From a bacterium (GTDB lineage Bacteria; Patescibacteriota; Gracilibacteria; Absconditabacterales; Absconditicoccaceae), in assembly GCA_020627925.1 (NCBI GenBank), contig JAHDFY010000004.1:1-64000 (forward strand): a DNA stretch of 64,000 bases, written 5' to 3'. How positions within the stretch are numbered: position 1 is the stretch's first letter; each line of letters begins with the position of its first letter. Made by a program: the position numbers and the translations under genes. Positions 44,289 to 54,888 of the stretch are shown here, one piece after another. The notes beneath the pieces were generated by a model. That model was not told the origin of the DNA, ran no database searches, and saw only the letters and a list, made by a program, of their open reading frames with translations.

Positions 44289-44855
44289 TTAGCTTTTTTG
44301 GGCTTTTTTAAGCCTATTCCTCAAATTTGACACAATTCTTGATATTTTTTTTCTTAAATTTTGTGAAGCAATCCCAGTAATAAGTGAAATATCATCATAA
44401 GACCTCTGTTCAACAAATCTGAAGTGAAGCAAATCTTGACTAAGTTGATCCATTTTTTTGATTTCTCTGTCAATATCATTAAAAAGGTAATTTTTTTCAA
44501 ATTCTTCAGCAATATCTTCATCACTCATCAAAAAATCATCAATAGTTATTTCACGATTTTCTGTATAAGAGGAAAATGTTATTGATTTGCTTTTTTTGAA
44601 ATAATCTTTTACTGTATTTTTGAGTATTGTTCGAACATAACTTTCAAAGTTATATTTTCTATCAAAGTTATCTAACGATCACCAAATTTTTACATACACA
44701 TCAGAAATTAAATCATGTACTTCTCCATCACTAAGAGAAAAGTGAGATTTAATATAACGATAAAAAACGTCTACTGTTTGCACATAAAAGGAATCAAACG
44801 TAGCGCTGTTTTTTTGTAATAACGAATCTATGAAAGAAGGTGAAAATGAAAACAT
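44289..44855 (-). CDS. RNA polymerase sigma factor, ECF-like
   Basis: 188 aa with region 2 (DGEVHDLISDVYVKIWGSLDNF, then FESYVRTILKNTVKDYFKKS) and region 4 (LSQDLLHFRFVEQRSYDDIS, ITGIASQNLRKKISRIVSNL), separated by an acidic linker. This is the ECF/sigma-70 region 2+4 plan. The rseP protease at 6.4 kb would suit a membrane anti-sigma system, but none is adjacent. One TGA Gly. The gene between HU and the ferredoxin is transcribed with them. Confidence 0.85.
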
Positions 44856-44880
44856 AACAGGATGCTATCATGAAAAAAAT

Positions 44881-45222
44881 TTAGAGAAGTTTTTGGAGGA
44901 CTATTTTGTGATAGCCACCATCTTGTAGAGCAGAAGAAATCACACCTCCTACACAACTAAGAAGTTGATCTTGTTCAACATCAACAAGAGGAACAGATAT
45001 TTTACCCACATCAACTAGTTCTAATCACTTAATAACTTTGCAGGCGCAAACAAAACATGCACCAGAACAACAAGACACAGGCAATTCAATGTCGTGATCC
45101 ATAGCCATTTGGTGGAAACTTTTTTCGTCTTCAGCCAAAAAAGATCAAATAAGCCCACCTTGATTATCAATTATTTCAACATGTACTCATGTTTGCGTAT
45201 CTGTATGAGAAGAATCTGACAT
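44881..45222 (-). CDS. fdx: 2Fe-2S ferredoxin
   Basis: 113 aa. The cluster-binding cysteines follow the plant-type pattern: PVSCCSGACFVCACKVIKG with C-x5-C-x2-C spacing, and the fourth in QLLSCVGGVISSA. The N-terminal strand (VHVEIIDNQGGLIG) fits. It passes electrons; the likely partner here is Fe-S cluster assembly with SufS, but this is inference. Three TGA glycines in conserved sites. Confidence 0.88.
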
Positions 45223-45263
45223 TATAGCCAATAGACAAAATAAATTAAGGAAAGTATAGTCTG

Positions 45264-46523
45264 TTAATCAATCATTTCAATAGCTTTTTGTAATTGATTG
45301 TCAATACCTTCATTGGCATAAAGATTGGTATCAAATTCAACTACGACATCAGGCTCAACTCCAACCTGATCAATATTAGTACCACTAGGAGAGTATCGCT
45401 TACCAACGGTATATTTTAATGAGGCCTTGTTACCAAATTCTTTGATTGTTTGAATTGATCATTTACCAAAACTCGTTGTTCATAACAATAGCGATCAATT
45501 AATTTCCTTAAGCGCTAAAGCTATTATTTCTCCTGCTGAAGCAGTCAGTCCATCAATCAGAACAATAACAGGAACATCACCAAAGTCCATATATCATTTT
45601 GAATAAAATGATTGATTTTCCAACATTCTATATTTTGCCTCTACAACAAGCTGTCATTGAGGAACAAAATGAGAAGTAACCGAAACTGCAGTAGTAAGAA
45701 GTCCTCCTCCATTTCATCTCAAATCAACAATAACTCATTGGATATTACTCTTTTTTAATTCACGAATTTCATCTCTCAGCAAATTTTCTGTTTCTTCTCC
45801 AATAGAATGAAGGGTGATGTGAGCAATCATTTTTCAAGAACTTCCTGTAAGAATCTCACTCGTCACGGAAGGGAACGAAATAGCGTCCCTCACGACAGGG
45901 AGTTCCAACACTTCTTTTTTCTCTTGTTTGTCTGTTCTTATAACGGTCAAAACGACGGTAGATCACTTAGGTCCACGAATAAGTTGTACCGCATCTCGCA
46001 AGTCCATGTCAGAAACAGAAGTATCATCAACTTGTACAATAAGATCCAAAGGTTTTACTCACGCCAAAAAAGCAGGAGACCCCTTAATAATCTCTTGGAC
46101 TAAAACACCATCATCTTTTTTTGCGACAACGGCACCAATACCTTCAAAATTTTCCGATCATTGCAAAGAGTCGTGTAATTCATCATTTTCTACTGCATCC
46201 AAATAGACTGTATATGGGTCATCCAAAGCATTAACAAAAGATTTCAGCGCTTGCTCCCTCATATTACCACTATGAAGAGCTGATGCATCATAGTAGCTAT
46301 GTTCTAAAACATCATATACATCTTCAAATTCCTTATATAAAGATGAGTGTTGTGATGAGTCAGAGGCAAAAGATTGCTGGATAGATTCTACAAAAGAATC
46401 AACGTTAAATCAAACATTCTCATAAGCAATAACATAATTTTTTATTCATTGCGCTATATATAGTCAAAATATTCAGACAAGCAGGCCCAAACAAAAAATT
46501 ATTAACGAACGAGTCAGTTTCAT
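45264..46523 (-). CDS. ctpA: C-terminal processing protease (S41)
   Basis: 419 aa: a signal anchor (SLIIFCLGLLVGIFGLYIA), a helical part with ALDDPYTVYLD, a PDZ domain (FEGIGAVVAKKDDGVLVQEI, SPAFLAGVKPLDLIVQVDD), and the S41 core with catalytic Ser in DGLTASAGEIIALAL and Lys in TTSFGKGSIQTIK. The codon in GKxYSPSGTNIDQVGV (45396-45398) is CGA where the family has W or Y (AKWYTPSG), supporting CGA = Trp. These proteases trim or degrade exported proteins. More than 20 TGA glycines. Confidence 0.94.
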
Positions 46524-46549
46524 AAAAAAGCAAAACATAAAGTAAAAAT

Positions 46550-47518
46550 TTATTTATTCAATTGCACAAGCCAATGAGTAGAAGCATCTTGTAGATGAAT
46601 ACTTCTTATATAGAAAAACTCTTTTTCTTCGACAAATGACACATCAACATAGTAAGCATAGAGTGTTTGCGTATCTTCTGACAAATAGAATTGAGCTCTT
46701 TCTCCAAGTTGGAGATTATCGAGAAAAGCAACTGTTTCTCCTGACCCAATAGCAACAATCTCTACCGATGACAATTCAGTTGTGTAATCAACACGAGTAA
46801 TATATATGTGTTTTCCATCAAAAAAGACAGAATCAATAGGTCATGAAGCAATGCTTTGCTTTTTTCACTGAGAAAAAATCATTAAACCGTTATACAAACT
46901 AGATGTTCCTCTAACAGTAGCAACGACAGCATTGTTGGTTGGAGAGAAGTACAACAAGTAAAGAGTATCCATAAGAGGGAATTCACGTTGTGATTCTAGG
47001 TCAAGAACGCGTTGTTCACTGAGAGATCAATATGCTGATATTGTGTAAACAAGCTGCTTTCATGTTGCAAAAACACCATCAAAGACACCATAAAATCAAT
47101 CAACTCTAGGCATATAACACAAAATAGTATCATACAACGTTGCGTCACCGCATTCTGGTGATCATAGTTTCATTTTATTTACTTTTGCATAAGGAAATTC
47201 GTAAGTATAATCTTCTTGATCAATGACATAATCAATGCTATCAGCAGCGTAAGCTTCTGTTTTTTTGTAGTGCAAATTTATTGCATTAGTGAATTTTTGG
47301 TCAATTGTTCTTCAAGGCACTATTGCATAGTGTTCATCTCAAAAATCAGAAGATTCAAAAGTGGTAAGAACCTGTGTAATTTCATCGTTGTCTGCGACAG
47401 CTCATTCTACTATGTTCCATTCAGAAACAGAGGAAGGAGAATCATCAACAACAGGAGTTCAACATCATGCCAACAAAGCGGCACATGTTAATCATCATAC
47501 TATAGAAAAATATCTCAT
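46550..47518 (-). CDS. Lipoprotein, 322 aa
   Basis: A lipobox ends the signal peptide (SIVGGLTCAALLAGCGTPV; Cys at about residue 19), with three TGA glycines including the one before the Cys. The rest has a repeating strand pattern with aromatic residues (YGVFDGVFATGKQLVYTIS, LLYFSPTNNAVVATV, DSVFFDGKHIYITRV) as in beta-propeller-like surface proteins. Not recognised by family. Co-oriented with the processing protease downstream and yraN upstream. Confidence 0.7.
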
Positions 47519-47555
47519 ACTACCGTTGATTCAATAATAAATAATTACAAAGCAA

Positions 47556-47894
47556 CTACATTCCAATAGAGTCAAACACTTGAAATATACGACCATCTTT
47601 AACAAAAACTACATCCAATCTTGGAGCTTTATTCGACGGAAATTTATACAAATACGTTGTGATTGATTTATCTAAATAGCGTAGCTTACGGGGCGTTATA
47701 TAATTATGTAAATCATCAACATGATTTACTACTTTTACTTCGACAAAGATAATAGTAGTTTGCGTAGTGAAAATCAAATCAATTTCCCCACCTCTTATGG
47801 TAAAATTGCTTGTAATATATCTGTATCATTTTTTTTCATAATAAGAGCGAACTATTTTTTCTCATTCATAGCCAATTTTTTTGTTTTGATTCAT
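47556..47894 (-). CDS. yraN: YraN (UPF0102) nuclease-fold protein
   Basis: 112 aa. The family pattern is clear: IGYEGEKIVRSYYEKKGYRY, TSNFTIRGGEIDLIF (GEIDLI) and TIIFVEVKVVNH (FVEVK), a PD-(D/E)xK-type fold like Holliday-junction resolvases. Function in cells is not settled. Three TGA glycines in the first 40 residues. It lies between the uvrB fragment and the lipoprotein gene. Confidence 0.88.
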
Positions 47895-47915
47895 TGTATA
47901 AAGGCAAATAATAAA

Positions 47916-48686
47916 TTAATCGCCTTGAAGTTCTTTCATTTGATCTCTAATAACAGCTGCTTGTTCAAATTCCCATGTTGCAATAGCATCGTCAAGCTGT
48001 CTTTTCAAATCTGCAAGAATCATTTCTTTTTCTTTTTTTGTCATTTTTTTCAGTTTTTTAGTATTTCTATTGCGTAAACTACCAAACTCTTGTGTTCTGT
48101 CTTTATCATCTTTTACTACTTCCAATTCTTTAATATTGGATTTTGCTACTTGGGGCTTAATTCCGTGCTCTAGATTAAACGCTTCTTGTGTAAATCTACG
48201 ACGATAAGTTTCTCGCAATGCTTTCGTCATTGATTCGGTAAAATAATCTGCATACATAATAACTTCTCCTTTAGGATTTCTTGCTGCACGACCAATAATT
48301 TGAACAAGAGATGTTTGAGATCTTAGAAATCACTCTTTGTCTGCATCAAGCAAAGCGATTAAGGAAACTTCAGGGATATCAATCCCTTCCCTCAGTAAAT
48401 TAATTCACACAAGAATATCAATACGTCCTGTCCTCAATTTTTTAATGATTTCCCAACGTTCTATAGTACTAATTTCACTATGTAAATAATATGCCTTATA
48501 TCATTTTGACAAAAGAAAATTAGTTATTTCTTCTGATGATTTTTTTGTAAGTGTTAAGAGCAATATTTTTCATCAATCATTAATATGAAAGTCAATTTTT
48601 CCAAAAAGATGATCCAAAAAAGGCATTGCTTGAGAAGGATCTCATGCTTTCGTTTTTTGTAGATATGTTTCCATATTATTGTGCAT
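47916..48686 (-). pseudogene. uvrB: uvrB 3' half (excinuclease B, N-terminal half missing)
   Basis: The 256-aa frame matches only the second half of UvrB (full length about 660 aa): helicase motifs LLLTLTKKSSEEITNFLLS, YLHSEISTIER, DILVGINLLREGIDIPEVSL, LVQIIGRAARNPKGEVIMYA, then a linker and the UVR motif (ATWEFEQAAVIRDQMKEL). The Walker A domain, beta-hairpin and UvrA-binding domain are absent. It starts with ATG 48686 overlapping the stop of the CotH gene as TAATG, so it is translated by coupling. It may be a remnant, or a split-gene product with the N-terminal half encoded elsewhere. TGA glycines remain at conserved sites and there is no internal stop. Confidence 0.85.
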
Positions 48687-50074
48687 TAGTGAGTGGGTTC
48701 TAGAGAGACAAAATAGCGATCAAATGCTTCCTTCATTGTTTCAAGATATGAAGAAAAATCAAGGGATTTATAAAAAACATCTTTTAATAAGCGATTAAAT
48801 GCTCTTTTCTCATGATCCAACAAAGTATAATGTCCAACATTCCACAAATATCTGTCAAAAAGTACATAGGGCAAATCATTTGACTGAACATCAAAAAAAA
48901 GACGTGAATCACAGAGTTGTGCTGCAATAATTTTAATCCTCTCGTCAACGAAATCTGGATCATTTTTTTGATACCATGCTAACACTCTAGAAAACAAAAG
49001 ATTTTGGTGAGGCTGATTTCGATACTCGTGATAATCAAAATTAAGACAACCGCGAAAAGCCTCGTTATCCCAAAATCACATATAATATTTTCAATGATGA
49101 AATAGGATTAAGTAGTTGTGTTCGTAAGACAACAGAGTCTGGGAAAGCCAATTTGTCAATCATCGATCCAACACAGAAAGACGATCAATTAATTGTTCAT
49201 CAATATTGCTCAGATCATTGTTTTGCAAATACGAAATGAGTCTGTAAAATTTTGCATAACATCAAGGAGGACCATATTTGACAGCAGCAACAAGGGCCAA
49301 ATCTTTTTCTGAAAAATTTCTCAGCGCCTCCAATGTTGTCAATACAGGAAGACCATGAATATTGGTAGAACGAGTAATAAGATTTGTGGTTTTAAAAATA
49401 CAGGAATTTTTTGGGGACACATCACGAAGTCAGTTGGTGTGAAAAAACGATTTACCTAATTGTGGTACTCTGCTATACACACCATAAAAAACACCATTTA
49501 CAAACACATTAGTCAAATCATGTGGACCAAAAAACGTAGCAATCGGTTGTTCATATTGAGCTGCATTATCATAAAAAGAACGAGAAAACACAATTTCTTC
49601 CAGCCCATAATCAGAGCCACACATTGACTTCAGCTTAATTTTGGCATTTTCCAGCCTAAACGAAGGTTTTGGACAGGTAAGTGAAGTAACTCCTCTCAAA
49701 TTCATAGAAGAAAAAAAATATTGCTGATCAACCGTCGCGTTTCAAGGAACAGTCATGTTTGCTTCTATCCCATGAACGTATATCATCTTATCTTTTTGTT
49801 TCTCCTGCAACAAATAAGGAAGGTCTTGCTCATCAACAAAAAGATAAACTGCTGGATATGAAGGATTTATATGTTTTGTAATATGAATGCTTTCATCCTG
49901 AAAAAAAGGAAAATATCCATTCAGGGTAAATTTTTCCAAATAACGAATTACAACACTATCTCTATAGGAAAAAAGACCATCACTCCTATAGCAAAAAGCA
50001 AATGATGTTATTCCCCCAATGGCGATAATTATCGCATAAGTAAATAGTTTGATTGAAATAGTATTTCTAAGCAT
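48686..50074 (-). CDS. CotH-like protein, membrane anchored (copy 2)
   Basis: 462 aa with an N-terminal membrane helix (FTYAIIIAIGGITSFAFCY). The extracytoplasmic part resembles CotH-type kinases/surface proteins: SSMNLRGVTSLTCPKPSF, KIKLKSMCGSD, NVFVNGVFYGVYSRVPQLG, and FWDNEAFRGCLNFDY near the end, matching the CotH order of RG-K-loop, G.Y.G.Y and the W/D active region. It shares layout and motifs with the next gene, and both may modify proteins at the surface. Its TAA overlaps the start of the uvrB fragment. Confidence 0.7.
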
Positions 50075-50083
50075 TTTTATACA

Positions 50084-51466
50084 TTACTGTAATCAAAAAT
50101 ATTCATCAAATCAGTTATAAAATTTTTTGAAAAATTCTGCAAAACCAATCTTTTTTTTGTATGCCTCTTCTAATAATGCGACATAATCATTTCGAAAATA
50201 ATCAATAGTTCTCATATGTCATAAATTCCAAATGAACCTATCAAAAATAACATACTTTAAATCATTATGTAGCACTTTTTTGTAAACTGGCGCATGACAC
50301 AGAGTATTAACAACTTTTTTTTGCATGACAAAAACATCTTCTTTGTTGTTTTCTACATACCAACGCAAAACATGATCAAAAATTCTATTACGGTGGGCAG
50401 GATCGTATGAATCTGAATAATACTTTTCAAAAGAATAAGGGTCTGTCTTTTTACAACCATTGAATTCTTGAGCATCCCAATTACCTATATGAAATTTTCA
50501 TTTTTCATAGATAAGCAAATAATTATGGCTAAACGAAACATAATTACGCGAAGAAATATTAGCCAGTCACCAATACAAAACAGAAGGCAAAACCAAAAGT
50601 TCTTTGAGATCATCAATAGTTGGATTTGCTTGGTTGACTATTTTGACCAAGTCATGTAATTTCTGTAAACACATTTCGGTGTCTCCGTAATTGAGCTCAA
50701 CCGAACCAAGCAATTGCTGTTTAGCAGTATAAGAATCTCTCAAAACCATAGTTCACATCAAAGGACTATCAACATCAAAATCCTTGTATACTTTAAAAAC
50801 ACAATTATTGTCATGTGAAGGATTTTCGATACCATTGTGTTCCAAAAATTCACTATTAAGCTTTGGAACGCTTAAAAAAATACCATAAAACTTACCATTT
50901 ACATAAACTTTTTTGAGCTGATGAGGGTAATTCATCAACAATTTTTGTGTATTTTTTTTATCTGCTTCTAATAGTTCTGAATAAAGATAATCTTCTAGTG
51001 AATAGACACTTCAGCACATTGATTTAAGCTTTATGTCCAAGGTATCAGATTCTATTCTAAATCACTTTTTACCACAAGTAAGAGCATTAACTCCTCTCAA
51101 TTTTAAGGTACCCTTAAATGGGGTAAATGATGACACCGAAGATCCAAAAAAAGAAGAAAGACTGTTGGTCTTTTCATCAGAAGCCCCCATCAAAAATCAT
51201 TGCACAGGAAGATCTCTTTCGTTATCTCATTTATTCATGATATATCAAAAATCTTCTTCATCAACGTAGAGATAGAGTGATGTATAAGGAGCATTATGAA
51301 TGAAATTCTCTCGTTGTTTATCAATATCTGTAAAAAAGAAAGCATTCGAATCTTCTAACTGGTGGTGATACTCATCCACTATTTTTTCATTATATGAAGA
51401 AGAAGCTTCCACAAAAGAGGATACAAACAAAATTATAAGCAACACAAGTAATATGTTTTTTTTCAT
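50084..51466 (-). CDS. CotH-like protein, secreted (copy 1)
   Basis: 460 aa, signal peptide MKKNILLVLLIILFVSSFVEA. Same architecture as the following gene: LKLRGVNALTCGKK, IKLKSMCAE, KKVYVNGKFYGIFLSVPKLN, IGNWDAQEFNGCKKTD. The two are diverged tandem duplicates (motifs kept, linkers different). The match to CotH is by motif order; CotH in Bacillus is a spore coat kinase, while CotH-type proteins in other bacteria are exported and of varied role. Gap of 9 bp to copy 2; they are co-transcribed. Confidence 0.7.
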
Positions 51467-51542
51467 GAAGAAAAACTATCTTTTTACATATAAAAAACTA
51501 TAAAAAAATATAGCACTCCTCTACAAACAAACAAGAGGTCAT

Positions 51543-51548
51543 TATAAT
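51543..51548 (+). promoter_or_regulatory. -10 box of rlmL-like gene
   Basis: TATAAT 24 nt before the ATG at 51573, in the divergent gap next to the CotH copy. Confidence 0.5.
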
Positions 51549-51572
51549 TTTACTTTGACTTTTCACAAATAT

Positions 51573-52670
51573 ATGAAAATTCTTATTTCTTGCCCACTAG
51601 GTTGGTGAAGCTTACTCGCAAAAGAATGTAAAAAATTACGTCTACAACCATATGATACGTTTGATAGGTGAACCTATGTAGACGGAGAATTAAAGGATGT
51701 TTACGAGCTCAATATTTGGAGCAGAATAGCAAACAAAGTCTATATCGTTGCTGATGAACAAAAAGTCTACAGTTTTGATGACTTATTCGACACAATCAAT
51801 CATGTACCACGAAAAAATTACATAAACAAAGAGCATGGTATAAGCATCAAGGTAAGTACAAAAAACTCAGTATTAAGTAGTGAAAAAACAATCCAAAGTG
51901 TTGCACACAAAGCAATAATAAAAAAACTAACAAGCAACGAGGATCAATTTCGAAACATAGACAACAGTAGACAAAAAATCAAAATACGTCTACTTATAAG
52001 CAATAACACTCTCAAAATTCTGATCAATACATCATGAACAAGCTTGCACGAAAGAAACTATAGACAAGAAACTGGAGAAGCTCCTATCAAAGAAAACCTT
52101 GCGGCATCTCTTATTTTACAATCATGACGAAAATTTGGTGATATACTGCGAGACCCATTTTGTGGTAGCGGGACTATAGCAATTGAAGCAGCTATGATAG
52201 CAAAAAATATCGCTCCTGGTTTACAAAGAAATTTCGCAATAGAGCAAATGCCTTTACATCAAGAATCTCTACTTACACAAGCAAAAATACACGCTCAAAA
52301 AAAACAATTTGATAAAGAATATAACATCATTGCATCAGATATAGATCACTCAATGATACAAATAGCAAAAAGTAATGCAAAAAAAGCATGAGTAGAAGAC
52401 AGCATCACGTTTATGGCTCAAGACTTCATGTCAGGAAAAATACCTTCTCACGAAAAAAACATTCATCTCGTGAGTAATCCTCCTTATGGAAAAAGACTAG
52501 ATCCCAAGGAATTACATGCAATATACAAACAACTACTACAACGAGGAAACCAAAAAAAAATAACTGGAGGTTTTGTCACCCTCTATCCTCTAAAAAAGCA
52601 AAAAGGAGTGTGGAAATCAAAACCATGCTACAATGGACCAGACAAATGTACTTTTTGGAAAACGTTGTAA
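51573..52670 (+). CDS. THUMP-domain RNA methyltransferase (RlmL-like)
   Basis: 365 aa: an N-terminal ferredoxin-like/THUMP region (about 1-170), then a class I SAM domain with DILRDPFCGSGTIAIEAA (SAM loop), a second acidic site (IIASDIDHSMIQIAKSNAKKA), and the catalytic VSNPPYGKRLDP (NPPY). This is the pattern of RlmL/TrmN-type guanine-N2 methyltransferases that modify 23S rRNA or tRNA. TGA glycines in the N-terminal half. Ends in a strong bidirectional terminator. Confidence 0.9.
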
Positions 52671-52696
52671 AAATAAACAACTACTAAATACAATAT

Positions 52697-52726
52697 AAAA
52701 AATCGATGCATTAAGCATCGATTTTT
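52697..52726. terminator. Bidirectional terminator
   Basis: AATCGATGC / GCATCGATT perfect stem with A and T tracts on both sides, between the rlmL-like gene (plus) and the lipoprotein gene (minus). Confidence 0.88.
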
Positions 52727-52727
52727 A

Positions 52728-53171
52728 CTATCTAAATATATCAACTAACTCATTTGCTAATTTTTTGGCAGCACTTATTCAACCATCAACAGAAACAAAC
52801 CTTATAAAAAAGAAATTATTTCTGTACAGAATAGTCATTTCTCTTGAGTTTTTAAACCAATATGCTTGATCTCATAAATGTTCTACCACCATTCCATGTT
52901 CCAAAGGTAATTCTAAGAATTCCTCCTCTCCATCAGGGTCCATATAATATCTGACATTAATAACACCATCTGGTGTTGTAAATTCACACAAATGATAAGG
53001 CAACTGTGATAGCGATGTTACAGCAACATCACCGGTAAAATTGAAAAGTTTTTTCATATCTTCCCCATCAAACAGATCACACGGTTGCTCAATATGAACA
53101 AGAGATGTCCTTGTACACCCAATGAGGACAAGGGAAAAAAGCATAATACTACAAAAAACAATTTTTTTCAT
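52728..53171 (-). CDS. Small lipoprotein, 147 aa
   Basis: A lipobox (MLFSLVLIGCTRT, Cys about residue 19) heads a 147-aa exported protein not recognised by family. The mature part begins HIEQPCDLFDGEDMKKLFNF, with three Cys besides the lipid one. Two TGA glycines near the C-terminus. It may carry an alpha/beta fold like DUF3558-type lipoproteins (a Cys-x2-x-x-Asp start), but that is a guess. Confidence 0.65.
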
Positions 53172-53220
53172 ACAAGTTTCTAATCATAATAAACTAAGGT
53201 TTCAGATAATCTTTTGTTTT

Positions 53221-53550
53221 TTATTTACTTGACAATCACTCTTTAAAATGCTTGAAAGCATGGTTGACGAGATCACGAAGGTTCTCAAAACTTTCTCTTT
53301 TAAAGTCTAGAGCCAAACTAGGTCAGGTCAAATGAAAAGCACCATTATACATGTTTCAATTTTTTTCAATAGCAATTTTTAAAACTATTTCAGCATCTTC
53401 ATGTTTTAAATATGAAGCTAAATAACTATCAAGCAGGGTGGTGATTCAATGCTCAACCCATTCATTTATAGATTCTTTTGTTGCTTCAGCAAGTCCTTTG
53501 TATGATGAACTTAGCTTTACTTGTCATCTTAATCCACTTTGTAGCGTCAT
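53221..53550 (-). CDS. Ribosome hibernation factor-like (HPF/RaiA)
   Basis: 109 aa. The order of strands and helices fits the HPF/RaiA domain: QVKLSSSYKGLAEATKESI, a helix leading into LLDSYLASYLKHEDAEIVLK, GAFHLTGPSLALDFKRESFE and the closing helix DLVNHAFKHFKEGL. HPF proteins bind the 30S subunit and keep ribosomes idle in starvation. The match is by pattern, so moderate confidence. Four TGA glycines; no N- or C-terminal extension. Confidence 0.55.
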
Positions 53551-53731
53551 AGTTATCAAAAACAATATAAATACAACCCAACTATATACAACAAGAATCA
53601 GAATAACAAGAGTTTCCACAACGATATATATTGACGGATAATAAAATTAAGGATAAAATGTAAAAGAAAAAATAACTTTAAAATAGAGCAAATTTGAATA
53701 CATTCAAAGAAGTTTACCCCGCTCAATTAAC

Positions 53732-54787
53732 ATGGAAATCAAAAAAAACATATCGTTACAAAAAATGAACACGTTTGCTATCGATGTAAAAGCAAAATAC
53801 TATGTAACAATAACATCTAAAGATGATTTTTTCACATTATTACAAACACCTGAATTCAAAAACAACAAAAAACTTTTTTTATGATGATGATCAAATATAC
53901 TCCTTACAAAAGATTTTGATTGACTTATCATTCATAACAATATACTTGGAAAGCAAATAAACAACGAGGACAATAATCACATCACCATCACGGTATGATG
54001 ATGAGAAAATCGAGATAAACTAGTTATGTGGTCATGCAATAACCACTATACAGGAATTGAAAATCTTGTTGCAATTCCTTGATTAGTAGGAGCGTCTCCT
54101 ATCCAAAATATTGGTGCCTACGGCGTAGAGGCAAAAGATACCATTGTCGCAGTAGGATGAATTGATATCGAAAAAAAAAAATACAGAACGCTATCAAACG
54201 AAGAGTGTCAATTCTCGTATCGCTCTAGCATATTCAAGAAAGAACTTTCATGAAGATTTTTCGTAACTGACGTAACATTTATGCGAAAAAAGATAAATAT
54301 AGACACAAGTTGACAAAAAAAATACGATTATTCACCGCAAATACAATATGGAGCTATTATATCCAAACTAGAAGAAAAATGAGTCGAATTAACCACTCTT
54401 CACCCTCAACAAGTAGCAGCAACGATAAGAGAGATCAGAGAGAATAAATTACCTGATTACAAACAAACAGGTACGGCAGGAAGCTTTTTCAAAAATCCAA
54501 TTATCAGCTATCAAACACTAGAAAAAGTTCATCAAATAGATTCATCAATAAAACATCGAGCAATAGACGAAAAACATTGCAAAATACCTGCATGACAACT
54601 TATCGAAAATTGTGGTCTAAAATGATACAAAAAAGGAAATGCTTGAACATACCAAAATCATGCACTGATTCTTGTTAACAATGGAGGGGCAACAGGAGAG
54701 GAAATTGTCGCAGTTGCTCACTATATTCAACAAACAGTACAAGACAAATACGGTGTTTTACTCGAGCCAGAAGTTAATTATATATAA
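53732..54787 (+). CDS. murB: UDP-N-acetylenolpyruvoylglucosamine reductase MurB
   Basis: MurB makes UDP-MurNAc, the first committed wall precursor. 351 aa with FAD-site [79 protein letters not shown] and LEPEVNYI. The three glycines of LGGGS are three consecutive TGA codons (53882-53890), the densest proof of the code. In GGGENxDKLVMW the codon at 54011-54013 is CGA where families have W (GENW). Over 20 TGA glycines keep this gene hidden in the standard code. Confidence 0.96.
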
Positions 54788-54888
54788 TTTTTGTTTTTAG
54801 GAGAAAAAACTCATTTCATACTATTGCATAGATAAAAAAAAATACTATAGTGAAAAATGATTTAATCTACTTATTCCCCTCCCCTGTT

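Noticed and set aside
53882-53890. TGATGATGA as a microsatellite or frameshift site
   Set aside because: It codes for the conserved Gly-Gly-Gly of the MurB FAD loop.
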